Shown here piece by piece: positions 37,401-47,524 of a DNA stretch of 64,000 nt (its first letter is position 1; every line of letters starts with the position of its first letter). The translations under genes and the position numbers were made by a program. Below the pieces are notes generated by a model that was not told the origin of the DNA, searched no databases, and saw only the letters and a list, made by a program, of their open reading frames with translations. The stretch is from positions 14,750,096 through 14,814,095 of the forward strand of contig NC_092271.1 in NCBI RefSeq assembly GCF_036320965.1, given 5' to 3'. This DNA comes from Panulirus ornatus. Its lineage: Eukaryota; Arthropoda; Malacostraca; Decapoda; Palinuridae.

Positions 37401-37845
37401 AGTGAGGAAAGATTGACCAAGAGGATATATGTGTCAGAGGTGGAGGGAATGAAGAGAAATGGGAGACCAAATTGGAGGTGGAAAGATGGAGTGAAAAAGA
37501 TTTTGAGTGATCGGGGCTGAACATGCAGGAGGGTGAAAGGCATGCAAGGAATGGAGTGAATTGGAACGATGTGGTGTACCAGGGTCGACGTGCTGTCAAT
37601 GGATTGAACCAGGGCGTGTTAAGCATCTGGGGTAAACCATGGAAGGTTCTATGGGGCCTGGATGTTGAAAGGGAGCTGTGGTTTCAGTGCTTAATACTTG
37701 ACAGCTAGAGACTGATTGTGAACAAATGTGGGCTTTGTTGTCGTTTCCCAGTGCACCCTCGCTAAGATGCGGGGGGAGGGGTTGTTATATCATGTGTGGC
37801 AGGGTGGCGATGGTAATGAATAAAGGCAGACAGTATGAATTATGT
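34477..37845 (+). mobile_element. Most complete RTE-like retrotransposon: 5'UTR, endonuclease, RT, most of 3'UTR
   Basis: Begins CCCTGGGGATAGGGGAGAAA, the shared 5' end. About 180 bases of 5'UTR lead to the coding region, then a long 3'UTR (gtgcttaatacttgacagc, GAATAAAGGCAGACAGTATG) that stops at about 37845, where an antisense copy begins, so the final tail is missing. A single EN-RT protein of about 1000 residues, a short UTR and a simple-repeat tail instead of poly(A) fit the RTE clade. Clade placement was not tested by a tree. Confidence 0.9.
34655..37620 (+). pseudogene. RTE-like EN-RT polyprotein, interrupted by stops and frameshifts
   Basis: Endonuclease 34655-35554: LALSETKLKG (catalytic Glu), IIGAYAPG, VIVMGDLNAKV, RALLDYVLID, MSDHYLVEA. 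A Trp codon changed to TGA ends this frame at 35552. The linker runs 35573-35980, with a 3-base-register loss near 35980. RT: MKAGKAAGLDGIALEFIK, PLYKGKGEKSECPNYRG, QCGFRSGRGCVDQVFAL, then a Gln-to-TAA change near 36475, [27 protein letters not shown], a TAG near 36799 and LLFADDTVLVADS. Frameshifts near 37005 and 37130 follow, then KWF-like and RIYVSEVEG sequence. Non-functional but domain-complete. Confidence 0.9.
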
Positions 37846-38775
37846 GTTTTATTCCATTTATTTTACTTTTTCGTTGTCTCCCGCATTAGCAAGGTAGCGC
37901 AAGGAAACAGATGAAAGAATGGCCCAACCCTACCATATACACATGTATATAAATACACGTCCACACACGCACATATACATACATATACATCTCAACGTAT
38001 ACATATATATACATACACAGACATATACATATATACACGTATATAATTCATACTGTCTGCCCTTATTCATTCCTGTTGCCACCCCGCCATACATGAAATG
38101 AAAAAACCCGTATGTGCGTGAGGTAGCATTAGGAAAAGACAACAAAGGCCACATTCGTTCACACTCAGTCTCTAGCTGTCATGTGTAATGCACCAAAACC
38201 ACAGCTCCCTTTCTACATACAGGCCCCATAAAACTTTCCATGGTTTACCCCAGACGCTTGACAAGCCCTGGTTCAATCCATTGACAGCACGTCGACCCTG
38301 GTATACCACATCGTTCCAATTCACTCTAATCCTTGCACGCCTTTCACCCTCCTGTATGTTCAGGCCCCGATCACTCAAAGTCTTTCACTCCACCTTTCCA
38401 CCTCCAATTTGGTCTCCCACTTCTCCTTGTTCCCTCCACCTCTGACACATATATCCTCTTGGTCAATCTTTCCTCACTCATTCTCTCCATGTGACCAAAC
38501 CATTTTAAAACACCCTTCTCTGCTCTGTCAACCACTTTCTTTTTACTACCACACATCTCTCTTACCCTTTCATTACTTACTTGATCAAACCACCTCACAC
38601 CACATATTGTCCTCAAACATCTCATTTCCAGCACATCCATCCTCCTCTGCACAACTTATCTATAGCCCACGCCTTGCAACCATATAACATTATTGGAACC
38701 ACTATTCCTTCAGTCATACCCATTTTCGCTTTCCGAAATAATGCTCTCGACTTCCACACGTTTTTCAACGCTTTA
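37846..38775 (-). mobile_element. RTE-like 3' part, ILSDRG-type long 3'UTR
   Basis: Antisense: T-rich 3' end, tail core (tttcgttgtctcccgcattagcaagg), long 3'UTR, then the C-terminus (38371-38652 open, FGHMERMSEERLTKRIYV) up to the LKNVWKSRALFRKAK region. It ends at a TA/T-run joint near 38776. Confidence 0.84.
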
Positions 38776-38799
<24 letters not shown>

Positions 38800-38806
<7 letters not shown>

Positions 38807-40811
38807 TATACTTTGTCGCTGTCTCCCGCGTATGCGAGGTAGCGCAAGGAAACAGACGAAAGAAATGGCCCAACCCCCCCCATACACATGTACATACACA
38901 CGTCCACACACGCAAATATACCTACCTACACAGCTTTCCTTGGTTTACCCCGGACGTTTCACATGCCCTGATTCAATCCACTGACAGCACGTCAACCCCT
39001 GTATACCACATCGCTCCAATTCACTCTATTCCTTGCCCTCCTTTCACCCTCCTGCATGTTCAGGCCCCGATCACACAAAATCCTTTTCACTCCATCTTTC
39101 CACCTCCAATTTGGTCTCCCTCTTCTCCTCGTTCCCTCCACCTCCGACACATATATCCTCTTGGTCAATCTCTCCTCACTCATCCTCTCCATATGCCCAA
39201 ACCACTTCAAAACACCCTCCTCTGCTCTCTCAACCACGCTCTTTTTATTTCCACACATCTCTCTCACCCTTACGTTACTTACTCGATCAAACCACCTCAC
39301 ACCACACATTGTCCTCAAACATCTCATTTCCAGCACATCCATCCTCCTGCGCACAACTCTATCCATAGCCCACGCCTCGCAACCATACAACATTGTTGGA
39401 ACTACTATTCCTTCAAACATACCCATTTTTGCTTTCCGGGATAATGTTCTCGACTTCCACACATTTTTCAAGGCTCCCAAAATTTTCGCCCCCTCCCCCA
39501 CCCTATGATCCACTTCCGCTTCCATGGTTCCATCCGCTGACAGATCCACTCCCAGATATCTAAAACACTTCACTTCCTCCAGTTTTTCTCCATTCAAACT
39601 CACCTCCCAATTGACTTGACCCTCAACCCTTCTGTACCTAATAACCTTGCTCTTATTCACATTTACTCTTAACTTTCTTCTTCCACACACTTTACCAAAC
39701 TCCGTCACCAGCTTCTGCAGTTTCTCACATGAATCCGCCACCAGCGCTGTATCATCAGCGAACAACAACTGACTCACTTCCCAAGCTCTCTCATCCCCAA
39801 CAGACCATACTTGCCCCTCTTTCCAAGACTCTTGCATTTACCTAACTAACAACCCCATCCATAAACAAATTAAACAACCATGGAGACATCACACACCCCT
39901 GCCGCAAACCTACATTCACTGAGAACCAATCACTTCCTCTCTTCCTACACGTACACATGCCTTACATCCTCGATAAAAACTTTTCACTGCTTCTAACAAC
40001 TTGCCTCCCACACCATATATTCTTAATACCTTCCACAGAGCATCTCTATCAACTCTATCATATGCCTTCTCCAGATCCATAAATGCTACATACAAATCCA
40101 TTTGCTTTTCTAAGTATTTCTCACATACATTCTTCAAAGCAAACACCTGATCCACACATCCTCTACCACTTCTGAAACCACACTGCTCTTCCCCAATCTG
40201 ATGCTCTGTACATGCCTTCACCCTCTCAATCAATACCCTCCCATATAATTTACCAGGAATACTCAACAAACTTATACCTCTGTAATTTGAGCACTCACTC
40301 TTATCCCCTTTGCCTTTGTACAATGGCACTATGCACGCATTCCGCCAATCCTCAGGCACCTCACCATGAGTCATACATACATTAAATAACCTTACCAACC
40401 AGTCAACAATACAGTCACCCCCTTTTTTAATAAATTCCACTGCAATACCATCCAAACCTGCTGCCTTGCCGGCTTTCATCTTCCGCAAAGCTTTTACTAC
40501 CTCTTCTCTGTTTACCAAATCATTTTCCCTAACCCTCTCACTTTGCACACCACCTCGACCCAAACACCCTATATCTGCCACTCTGTCATCAGACACATTC
40601 AACAAACCTTCAAAATACTCATTCCATCTCCTTCTCACATCACCACTACTTGTTATCACCTCCCCATTTACGCCCTTCACTGAAGTTCCCATTTGCTCCC
40701 TTGTCTTACGCACCCTATTTACCTCCTTCCAGAACATCTTTTTATTCTCCCTAAAATTTACTGATAGTCTCTCACCCCAACTCTCATTTGCCCTTTTTTT
40801 CACCTCTTGCA

Positions 40812-40813
<2 letters not shown>
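38800..40813 (-). mobile_element. Young RTE-like copy, linker to 3' end, ILCDRG type
   Basis: Antisense. Two long open stretches cover almost the whole RT: 39916-40815 (linker, [65 protein letters not shown]) and 38992-39837 (LLFADDTALVADS, YLGVDLSADG, YGCEAWAMDRV, FGHMERMSEERLTKR). A frameshift after GREE near 39935 and a short loss near 39810 separate them. Short 3'UTR. 5' truncated in the linker by a TA tract. Confidence 0.9.

Positions 40814-40879
<66 letters not shown>
40814..40879. repeat. TA microsatellite
   Basis: About 66 bases of TA dinucleotides between an antisense and a sense RTE copy. Confidence 0.97.
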
Positions 40880-40884
<5 letters not shown>

Positions 40885-40889
40885 ATATA

Positions 40890-42060
40890 TACGTGTACGT
40901 GTAGGAAGAGAGGAAAGTGATTGGTTCTCAGTGAATGTAGGTTTGCGGCAGGGGTGTGTGATGTCTCCATGGTTGTTTAATTTGTTTATGGATGGGGTTG
41001 TTAGGGAGGTAAATGCAAGAGTTTTGGAAAGAGGGGCAAGTATGAAGTCTGTTAGGGATGAGAGAGCTTGGGAAGTGAGTCAGTTGTTGTTCGCTGATGA
41101 TACAGCGCTGGTGGCTGATTCATGTGAGAAACTGCAGAAGCTGGTGACTGAGTTTGGTAAAGTGTGTGGGAGAAGAAAGTTAAGAGTAAATGTGAATAAG
41201 AGCAAGGTTATTAGGTACAGTAGGGTTGAGGGTCAAGTCAATTGGGAGGTGAGTTTGAATGGAGAAAAACTGGAGGAAGTGAAGTGTTTTAGATATCTGG
41301 GAGTGGATCTGGCAGCGGATGGAACCATGGAAGCGGAAGTGGATCATAGGGTGGGGGAGGGGGCGAAAATTCTGGGAGTCTTGAAGAATGTGTGGAAGTC
41401 GAGAACATTATCTCGGAAAGCAAAAATGGGTATGTTTGAAGGAATAGTGGTTCCAACAATGTTGTATGGTTGCGAGGCGTGGGCTATGGATAGAGTTGTG
41501 CGCAGGAGGATGGATGTGCTGGAAATGAGATGTTTGAGGACAATGTGTGGTGTGAGGTGGTTTGATCGAGTGAGTAACGTAAGGGTAAGAGAGATGTGTG
41601 GAAATAAAAAGAGCGTGGTTGAGAGAGCAGAAGAGGGTGTTTTGAAGTGGTTTGGGCATATGGAGAGGATGAGTGAGGAAAGATTGACCAAGAGGATATA
41701 TGTGTCGGAGGTGGAGGGAGCAAGGAGAAGAGGGAGACCAAATTGGAGGTGGAAAGATGGAGTGAAAAAGATTTTGTGTGATCGGGGCCTGAACATGCAG
41801 GAGGGTGAAAGGAGGGCAAGGAATAGAGTGAATTGGAGCGATGTGGTATACCGGGGTTGACGTGCTGTCAGTGGATTGAATCAAGGCATGTGAAGCGTCT
41901 GGGGTAAACCATGGAAAGCTGTGTAGGTATGTATATTTGCGTGTGTGGACGTATGTATATACATGTGTATGGGGGGGGGGGCTGGGCCATTTCTTTCGTC
42001 TGTTTCCTTGCGCTACCTCGCAAACGCGGGAGACAGCGACAAAGTATAAAAAAAAAAAAA
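40890..42060 (+). mobile_element. Young RTE-like copy, RT motif B to 3' end, intact frame, ILCDRG type
   Basis: Sense copy beginning at [20 protein letters not shown] and open without interruption to the natural stop at 41860 (about 320 codons): SPWLFNLFMD, LLFADDTALVADS, YLGVDLAADG, YGCEAWAMDRVV, KWFGHMERMSEERLTKR, GRPNWRWKD. Short 3'UTR (GAAAGCTGTGTAGGTATG), terminal core gcaaacgcgggagacagcgac and AAAGTAT plus an A run. An apparent upstream extension of the frame reads through the TA tract and antisense DNA and is not real. Confidence 0.9.
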
Positions 42061-42180
42061 ATATATATATATTTTTGTGTGTATGTGTATATGTGTGGAT
42101 GTGTCATTGTTTGTCTGTTTCCTGGCACCCGCTTGCTGATGCAGGAAATAGTGATCAAGTATAATGAAAAGTAGAATAGA
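42061..42180 (+). mobile_element. Old RTE-like 3' tail
   Basis: TGTGTATGTG-rich stretch followed by ttgtttgtctgtttcctggcaccc, ttgctgatgcaggaaatag and AAGTATAATGAAAA, a diverged version of the family's terminal core. It probably received the copy at 40890. Confidence 0.6.
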
Positions 42181-42739
42181 ATATTACCAAAATGACTGTA
42201 TGCAAAATATGTTCATCTTGTTGGAAATACTTGTAAAAGAAGACCACAATTAGTAGTAGATCAGATGTAAGGACAATATATTAGTGAAAATTCACATAAG
42301 TACAATATTGAATGAGTACAATGATTACTGTAAACAATGCAAATATTATTGCTCTCTGTCTTACTCTCTAAAAATGCATGGTAATATGCTTCCTCAAAAA
42401 TTGAATACCTAATTGGTAACTACTTGGTTTTACCTGGTGTCCGATCAAATTTCTTTCTTGCCTGTCTTGGCTTATGTTAGTGAAGTTATGCTGACCATTG
42501 GTGCCTTTGCCAGCTTATATTTAGAATGATGTGGTGAGTATGAAATATTTACACATTTCTAGTGTTAAATTTATTTCCTTCAGTTCAATAAGAAATTTTT
42601 CTTTCTATTTGGAAAATTCCTAAAATCTGTCAAATAGAACAGTGACATAGTGAATGAAATATAATATACAAGGACTTAGTTATGGGTTATAAGAAAAATA
42701 TCACTGGAGACAGAAATTGTGGAAATATCACCAAATACT
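42181..42739. other. Intron sequence without recognised features
   Basis: AT-rich, no coding signal and no repeat recognised. Confidence 0.5.
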
Positions 42740-43205
42740 AGAACAGCAAATAAAAATTGCATCCATCCACTTTCAGTCCATAGGGCTAGCTAAGGTGGCT
42801 CATGATGTAATTACATTTTTGTACTATATGCTAGAGAGTTCTACACTTGTTGGGCCCTGTCTTTCTAAGCTATCCATGACATCAAGTAGCTTTTTAAACC
42901 TGTTAAGCCTTTGTAAACTCCCAACATTGACTGCCGCATTGGGTATTTTATTTCTGTGATGTGTGACCCAAATGCAAAACTAGTACTTTTAAACATCTGT
43001 TTGAGCAAGCCTTTATACCCATCTTTTGTCTTATGATTACTTTGATGCTGCATCTCTTAAAGAAGTGTTTCTAGTCATTATCTTCCTGCTGATTTAGAAT
43101 CATGAAGGTTGATTCAGGTCCCCACTCTCTTCAGTCTCCTTCATAGTGGACAGCTTTGAAGCCCTTATTCTCTCACAGTAGCTCATTTCTCTTAATTTAG
43201 GCACC

Positions 43206-43400
<195 letters not shown>

Positions 43401-43782
43401 CAGTGACCAGACTTGTGATGCTTAATCCAGTTTTGGTTTGATATAAGTAGTGAATGATTTTATGAACATGTCTTTGTCCATTTATTTGAATGGGATTTTT
43501 CTTTTTTTGCCAGTAGTCAGAGTGCCTCTTTCATAATTCTTCTATTGTGTAGCTTAAGCAATGAATCAAGGACATTGTCCACCCTTAGATGTCTTTCATG
43601 TGCAGATAACTGTAATTTATTTGCCACTAGGTAATAATGACACCAAGGCCTTCTTTCACCCTAACCCATCCTCGTCACATTGCACTTACTGAGATTAAGT
43701 CTTATCATCTGCTTATCAGACAATTTCTGGAATTTGTTCATAACCCCCAGTAGGCTGATGCAATCATCATTGTTCTTTGTTT

Positions 43783-43919
43783 CCTTTTTCTTCTTTTAAA
43801 CTATTCGCCATTTCCCGCGTTAGCGAGGTAGTGTTAAGAACAGAGGACTGGGCCTTTTTTGGAATATCCTCAGCTGGCCCCCTCTGTTCCTTCTTTTTGG
43901 GAAAAAAAAAAAAATGATA
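43783..43919 (-). mobile_element. SINE-like element, 5'-truncated, with 9-bp target-site duplication
   Basis: TCTTTGTTT occurs at 43774-43782 and 43920-43928. The antisense core (cgccatttcccgcgttagcgaggtag) and middle (gaggactgggcc) are present; the element stops after ccttctttttgg and an A/T run, so the RTE-like 5' end is missing. It inserted into the antisense CR1-like remnant. Confidence 0.8.
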
Positions 43920-44541
43920 TCTTTGTTTGTGAACATGTTTAGACATGATTCTAAAGTAATTCAGGCTAGTCATTCATACGCACCAAGAGTAGCATTGGAA
44001 CCAAGACTAACCTCTGTGGTATGCCTCATGTAACTTCACCTGTTACCTGTTTTCTTTGCTTTATCTGACTTCTAAGACCATACCATGCTGTCACTCATAT
44101 GAAGTCCCCACCATAAGCATCCTGTAACTTTTGTTCCACAAGTGATACATGATATATGAAAGCCTTATTGTAAATGGTATTTTTTTTTTTTACTCCTACC
44201 ATTTTTGCTATGTTGAAAATGACTTTTTGCTCTTTGTGTAACCACTTGGAGGTAAAGCCTGGTAATGCCAAGAGGGTGTACACGAGTATATATACAAGGG
44301 AATGGAAGTTCTTCCCTCTTTTATTAAAGCTTTCTAAAGTAGGAACTAAAGGAGCTACAGCAGGATTTTTTCTTCTAGGAAATTAGTCACCTGACTATCT
44401 TGTTAAGATGGGAAAGGCAAGAAGGTGTAATATAAAAGTATATGTCTGCAGATATGTATAATGTATGTCAATTTTATGATGAGCATATTCATGAATAATA
44501 TACCACTGGTTTACAGCAGTATGTATTTCTTTTACCAACAG

Positions 44542-44685
44542 GCTACTTGCTGTCCTGACCATGAAAGCTGTTGTCCAAATGGTTATGATTGTGTTAAGAA
44601 TGCTTGTCAAAGGAGGTCAGCATCACAGAGGGATTTTTTTCTGCCTTTTTTTAACAAGTTAACAGCCACCAGGAGGATTCAAGAG
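44542..44685 (+). CDS. GRN: Progranulin exon: C-terminal half of third granulin plus linker
   Basis: Opens ATCCPDHESCCPNGYDC and VKNAC, completing the third granulin, then a basic linker RRSASQRDFFLPFFNKL followed by TATRRIQE. The acceptor is tttaccaacag and the donor is CAAGAG/gtaatt; the exon is 48 codons, phase 0/0. The C-terminal spacing is C-x4-C, as in the last granulin, against C-x6-C in the first two. The linker resembles the protein's C-terminal tail (PAFLDKILISRA), which argues that exons 26076/44542 and 47261/55905 are duplicates of one two-exon module. Confidence 0.88.
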
Positions 44686-44989
44686 GTAATTACAAACTTA
44701 GGGGATGTTTCCATAACATTATTATTATTTCTGTGGTTGATAAGTCAGCTGAGTTATGTACCATGGTTCTAACAGCATTTGACATTAATATAGGTAATGA
44801 TGAAATTTACTGGAGTTGCATACATAAAAAGAGGGAAAATTTATGGCTTTAGTAATCCAACCCATCCCTTCAGAAGTTGTTCCTGCCCTGAATGCTTTTT
44901 ACATTCGTTTATTTTGTTTTGTAAGGGGGTTATTTTAGAGAAAAGACCATGAAAAATGAGTCTTTGCTAAGAAAACTTTTTTTTCAAAC

Positions 44990-46800
44990 TCGTTTGCTGT
45001 TTAACACATTAGTGAGGTAGAACTAGGAACAGACAGAAAAGGCCTCATTAGTATACATTCACACACTGTCTTGTGTAGTGCACTAAAACCGGAGCACCTT
45101 ATCCACAAGAGGGCCTCATGAATCTTTCTGTGGTTTCCTCTGATCATTTCATGTTCCTTGGTTCAGCCTATAATAGCATGTTACCCCCTGTATATCACTT
45201 TGCTCTTGTTTACTCTGCCCCTTTGCTCTCTCCCACTTAATAGCATGTTGAGTCCCCAGCCATTCAAAGCATCTTTCACTCCATCCTTCCACCTCCTTTG
45301 TTTATCCCCTTTGTTCTGTCCACTTTAGACTTATACACCAACCTAATCATCTCCCATTTTAGCTCACTATCTTCAGTTCTCCCATCCATATTCCTCTTCC
45401 TACCATGCATCTTTCTTACCCAATCATTTGTTATCTGATCAACCCTCATCACAACTCATATTGTCCTCAGACATTTCTTTTCTGTACTTTGATATTTAGG
45501 GCCCACTCCTTGCATCCATACAACACCTTTAGGACTATTATACTATCAGACATGTCCATCTTTACCTGTAAGATATTGACCTCTGTTTCATCATATTCCT
45601 CAGTGTGCCCTTGCCCCTTACCCCCTCTTCCAACCTGTGTGTACTTAATCTCCCATAGTTCCCTTTGCTTCCAGATTCACTCCCAGGTATTTAATACACG
45701 CTATACCCTCCAAGTTCTGACCATTCAGACCCATACTCCAACTAACCTGTCTCTTCATTGCTAAACCTAATACCTTTGCATTTTTTCACATTTACTCTAA
45801 GCTTTCTCCTTTCACACATCTCAGAAATCAGGTTTTATGGTTTCTTATTGAATCTGCCATCAGCACTGTGTCACCCACAAACAGTAGATAACTTGCATCC
45901 CAGGCTGCCCCAACCCTGACAGACTGCAGACCTGCCCCTCTCTCAAAAACCCTCACATTTACCTTCCTCACTACCTCATCCATTAATGGATTTAACAACC
46001 ATGGTGACATCACTCAACCTGCAGACCCACCTTCACCTAGAATGACTTGCCTCCCATTCTTCCTACTTGCACACCTACCTTTCTAAATAAAAACTCGCTA
46101 CTTTTATTAGCTGTCCTCCAACATCATTTATTTGTAACCCTCCACAAAGCATCTCTATGAAGCCTGTCTTAATACTTTATCAAGATCCATAAATATCACA
46201 TGCAAATCCCTATTTTTCTTAACTGTTTCTCAAAGTTCTTCAAAGCAAACACTTGATCCACACATCCACTGCCATTCGAGAAACCATACTGCACCTCCCC
46301 TTTCTGATGCTCTGTACATTCCATCATCCTCTCAATTGTGACAGTCACATACAAATTACCAGGTACACTCAATAAACTTATACTGCTGTACCTGAAACTT
46401 TCACTTTTATATACCCCTTACCTTTATACCAAGGTATTATACAGGCATTTTTTTAATCCTCAGGCACCTTACCTTGAGCCATGATATTGAAAATTCTAAC
46501 TAACCAGTTAACAGTACAATCACCCCTTCTCTTTAGGAATTCAATTGCAATCCCATCCACTCCAGCTGCTTTCACCACCAGTTCTTTTGTCACTAGGCCA
46601 CTTGCCATGACTTGTTTTTGCACACGGGGAAATCCAAAACCCCACATCTGCAACCCTGTCATTGAGCACATTCAAGAGTCTGTCAGAACACTCGCTCATC
46701 TTCACCTCATCCCTGCCTGTTACTGCTCTCCATTTGCTACCTACACTGATGCCCTTATTTGTTCTTTTAGAGGAAAGACTACTACATTTGGTATTTTCTT
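44990..46800 (-). mobile_element. Old RTE-like retrotransposon, RT to 3'UTR, heavily mutated
   Basis: Antisense and collinear with the young family at low identity: tail (gtttgctgtttaacacattagtgaggtag) near 44985, 3'UTR to about 45230, C-terminus near 45290-45560, and YLG and NVNKK regions near 45690. An open piece 45828-46013 carries SPWLLNPLMDEVVRKVN; the CGFSNGSGCVDQVF region lies near 46270 and AAGVDGIAIEFL near 46550. The linker start is near 46780. Confidence 0.72.
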
Positions 46801-46880
46801 TGATAATATATGATGTAGATAGATATTCTGTTGGGGATTTTTTCTTTTAGGTTTTTTTATTTCATTGCACAGGGACAGTT

Positions 46881-47027
46881 TTTTTTTTTTTTTTTTTTTT
46901 TTTTTTCCCAAAAGAAGGAACAGAGAAGGGGGCCAGGTGAGGATATTCCCTCAAAGGCCCAGTCCACTGTTCTTAACGCTACCTCGCTAATGTGGGAAAT
47001 GGCGAATAGTATGAAAGAAAGAAAAGA
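46881..47027 (+). mobile_element. SINE-like element, 5'-truncated, with 10-bp target-site duplication
   Basis: AGGGACAGTT is present at 46871-46880 and 47028-47037. The insert begins with a T run and cccaaaagaaggaacag, and ends GCTACCTCGCTAATGTGGG and GAATAGTATGAAAGAAAG. It lacks the CCCTGGGG 5' block. It lies about 230 bases upstream of progranulin exon 6. Confidence 0.86.
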
Positions 47028-47260
47028 AGGGACAGTTCCTATGCTAAGGTCAACTGTGCAGTTCAAGAGTTAGGTAGGATATTTTTTCTTTCCAAGCTTT
47101 AAAACTCAGGAGTACTGTACTGAATGATGCAAAGTTCAAATTTATAACATATATGCGTAGGTGTGTGATTAATGTAATGATTTTTTCAGGCATTGAAAGT
47201 GCCGCTTATTTTAGCTCATGGTTGCAAAGACTTAAGTAAATGATTATGTTCCAATTTTAG

Positions 47261-47392
47261 GAAGGTAGCCCCAGTTCAGTAGTGCCTACAGATTTGGAAA
47301 CTGTGATATGCCCAGATGGTTCCTCCTGCCCCAATGAAAACACTTGCTGCAAGATTTCTAGTGTTCAATTTGGATGCTGTCCCCTGCCTCAG
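47261..47392 (+). CDS. GRN: Progranulin exon: N-terminal half of fourth granulin
   Basis: Encodes a short Ser/Pro linker (EGSSPSSVVPTDLETV), then ICPDGSSC, NENTCC, KISSVQFGCCPLPQ. The acceptor is ttccaattttag and the donor is CCTCAG/gtaaag; 44 codons, phase 0/0. The exon stops at the same residue position as the third granulin's first half (CCPLPQ against CCPMPD). A truncated SINE-like insertion ends about 230 bases upstream and an RTE copy begins about 130 bases downstream, but neither touches the splice signals. Confidence 0.88.
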
Positions 47393-47524
47393 GTAAAGTG
47401 TGCTTGAGCTAATGTAGTTTATGAATACTCAGTTTGATATTCTTGTACTTTTTTTTTTAATGATTTCTTCATTTAACTCCCTGCAAGTAATTTTTATTTT
47501 TTATTATACTTGATAATTGTATTA

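Noticed and set aside
40466..41860. 464-codon + open frame
   Set aside because: The first third is antisense RTE plus a TA tract (YIYIYI); only the part from about 40895 is genuine RTE reverse transcriptase.
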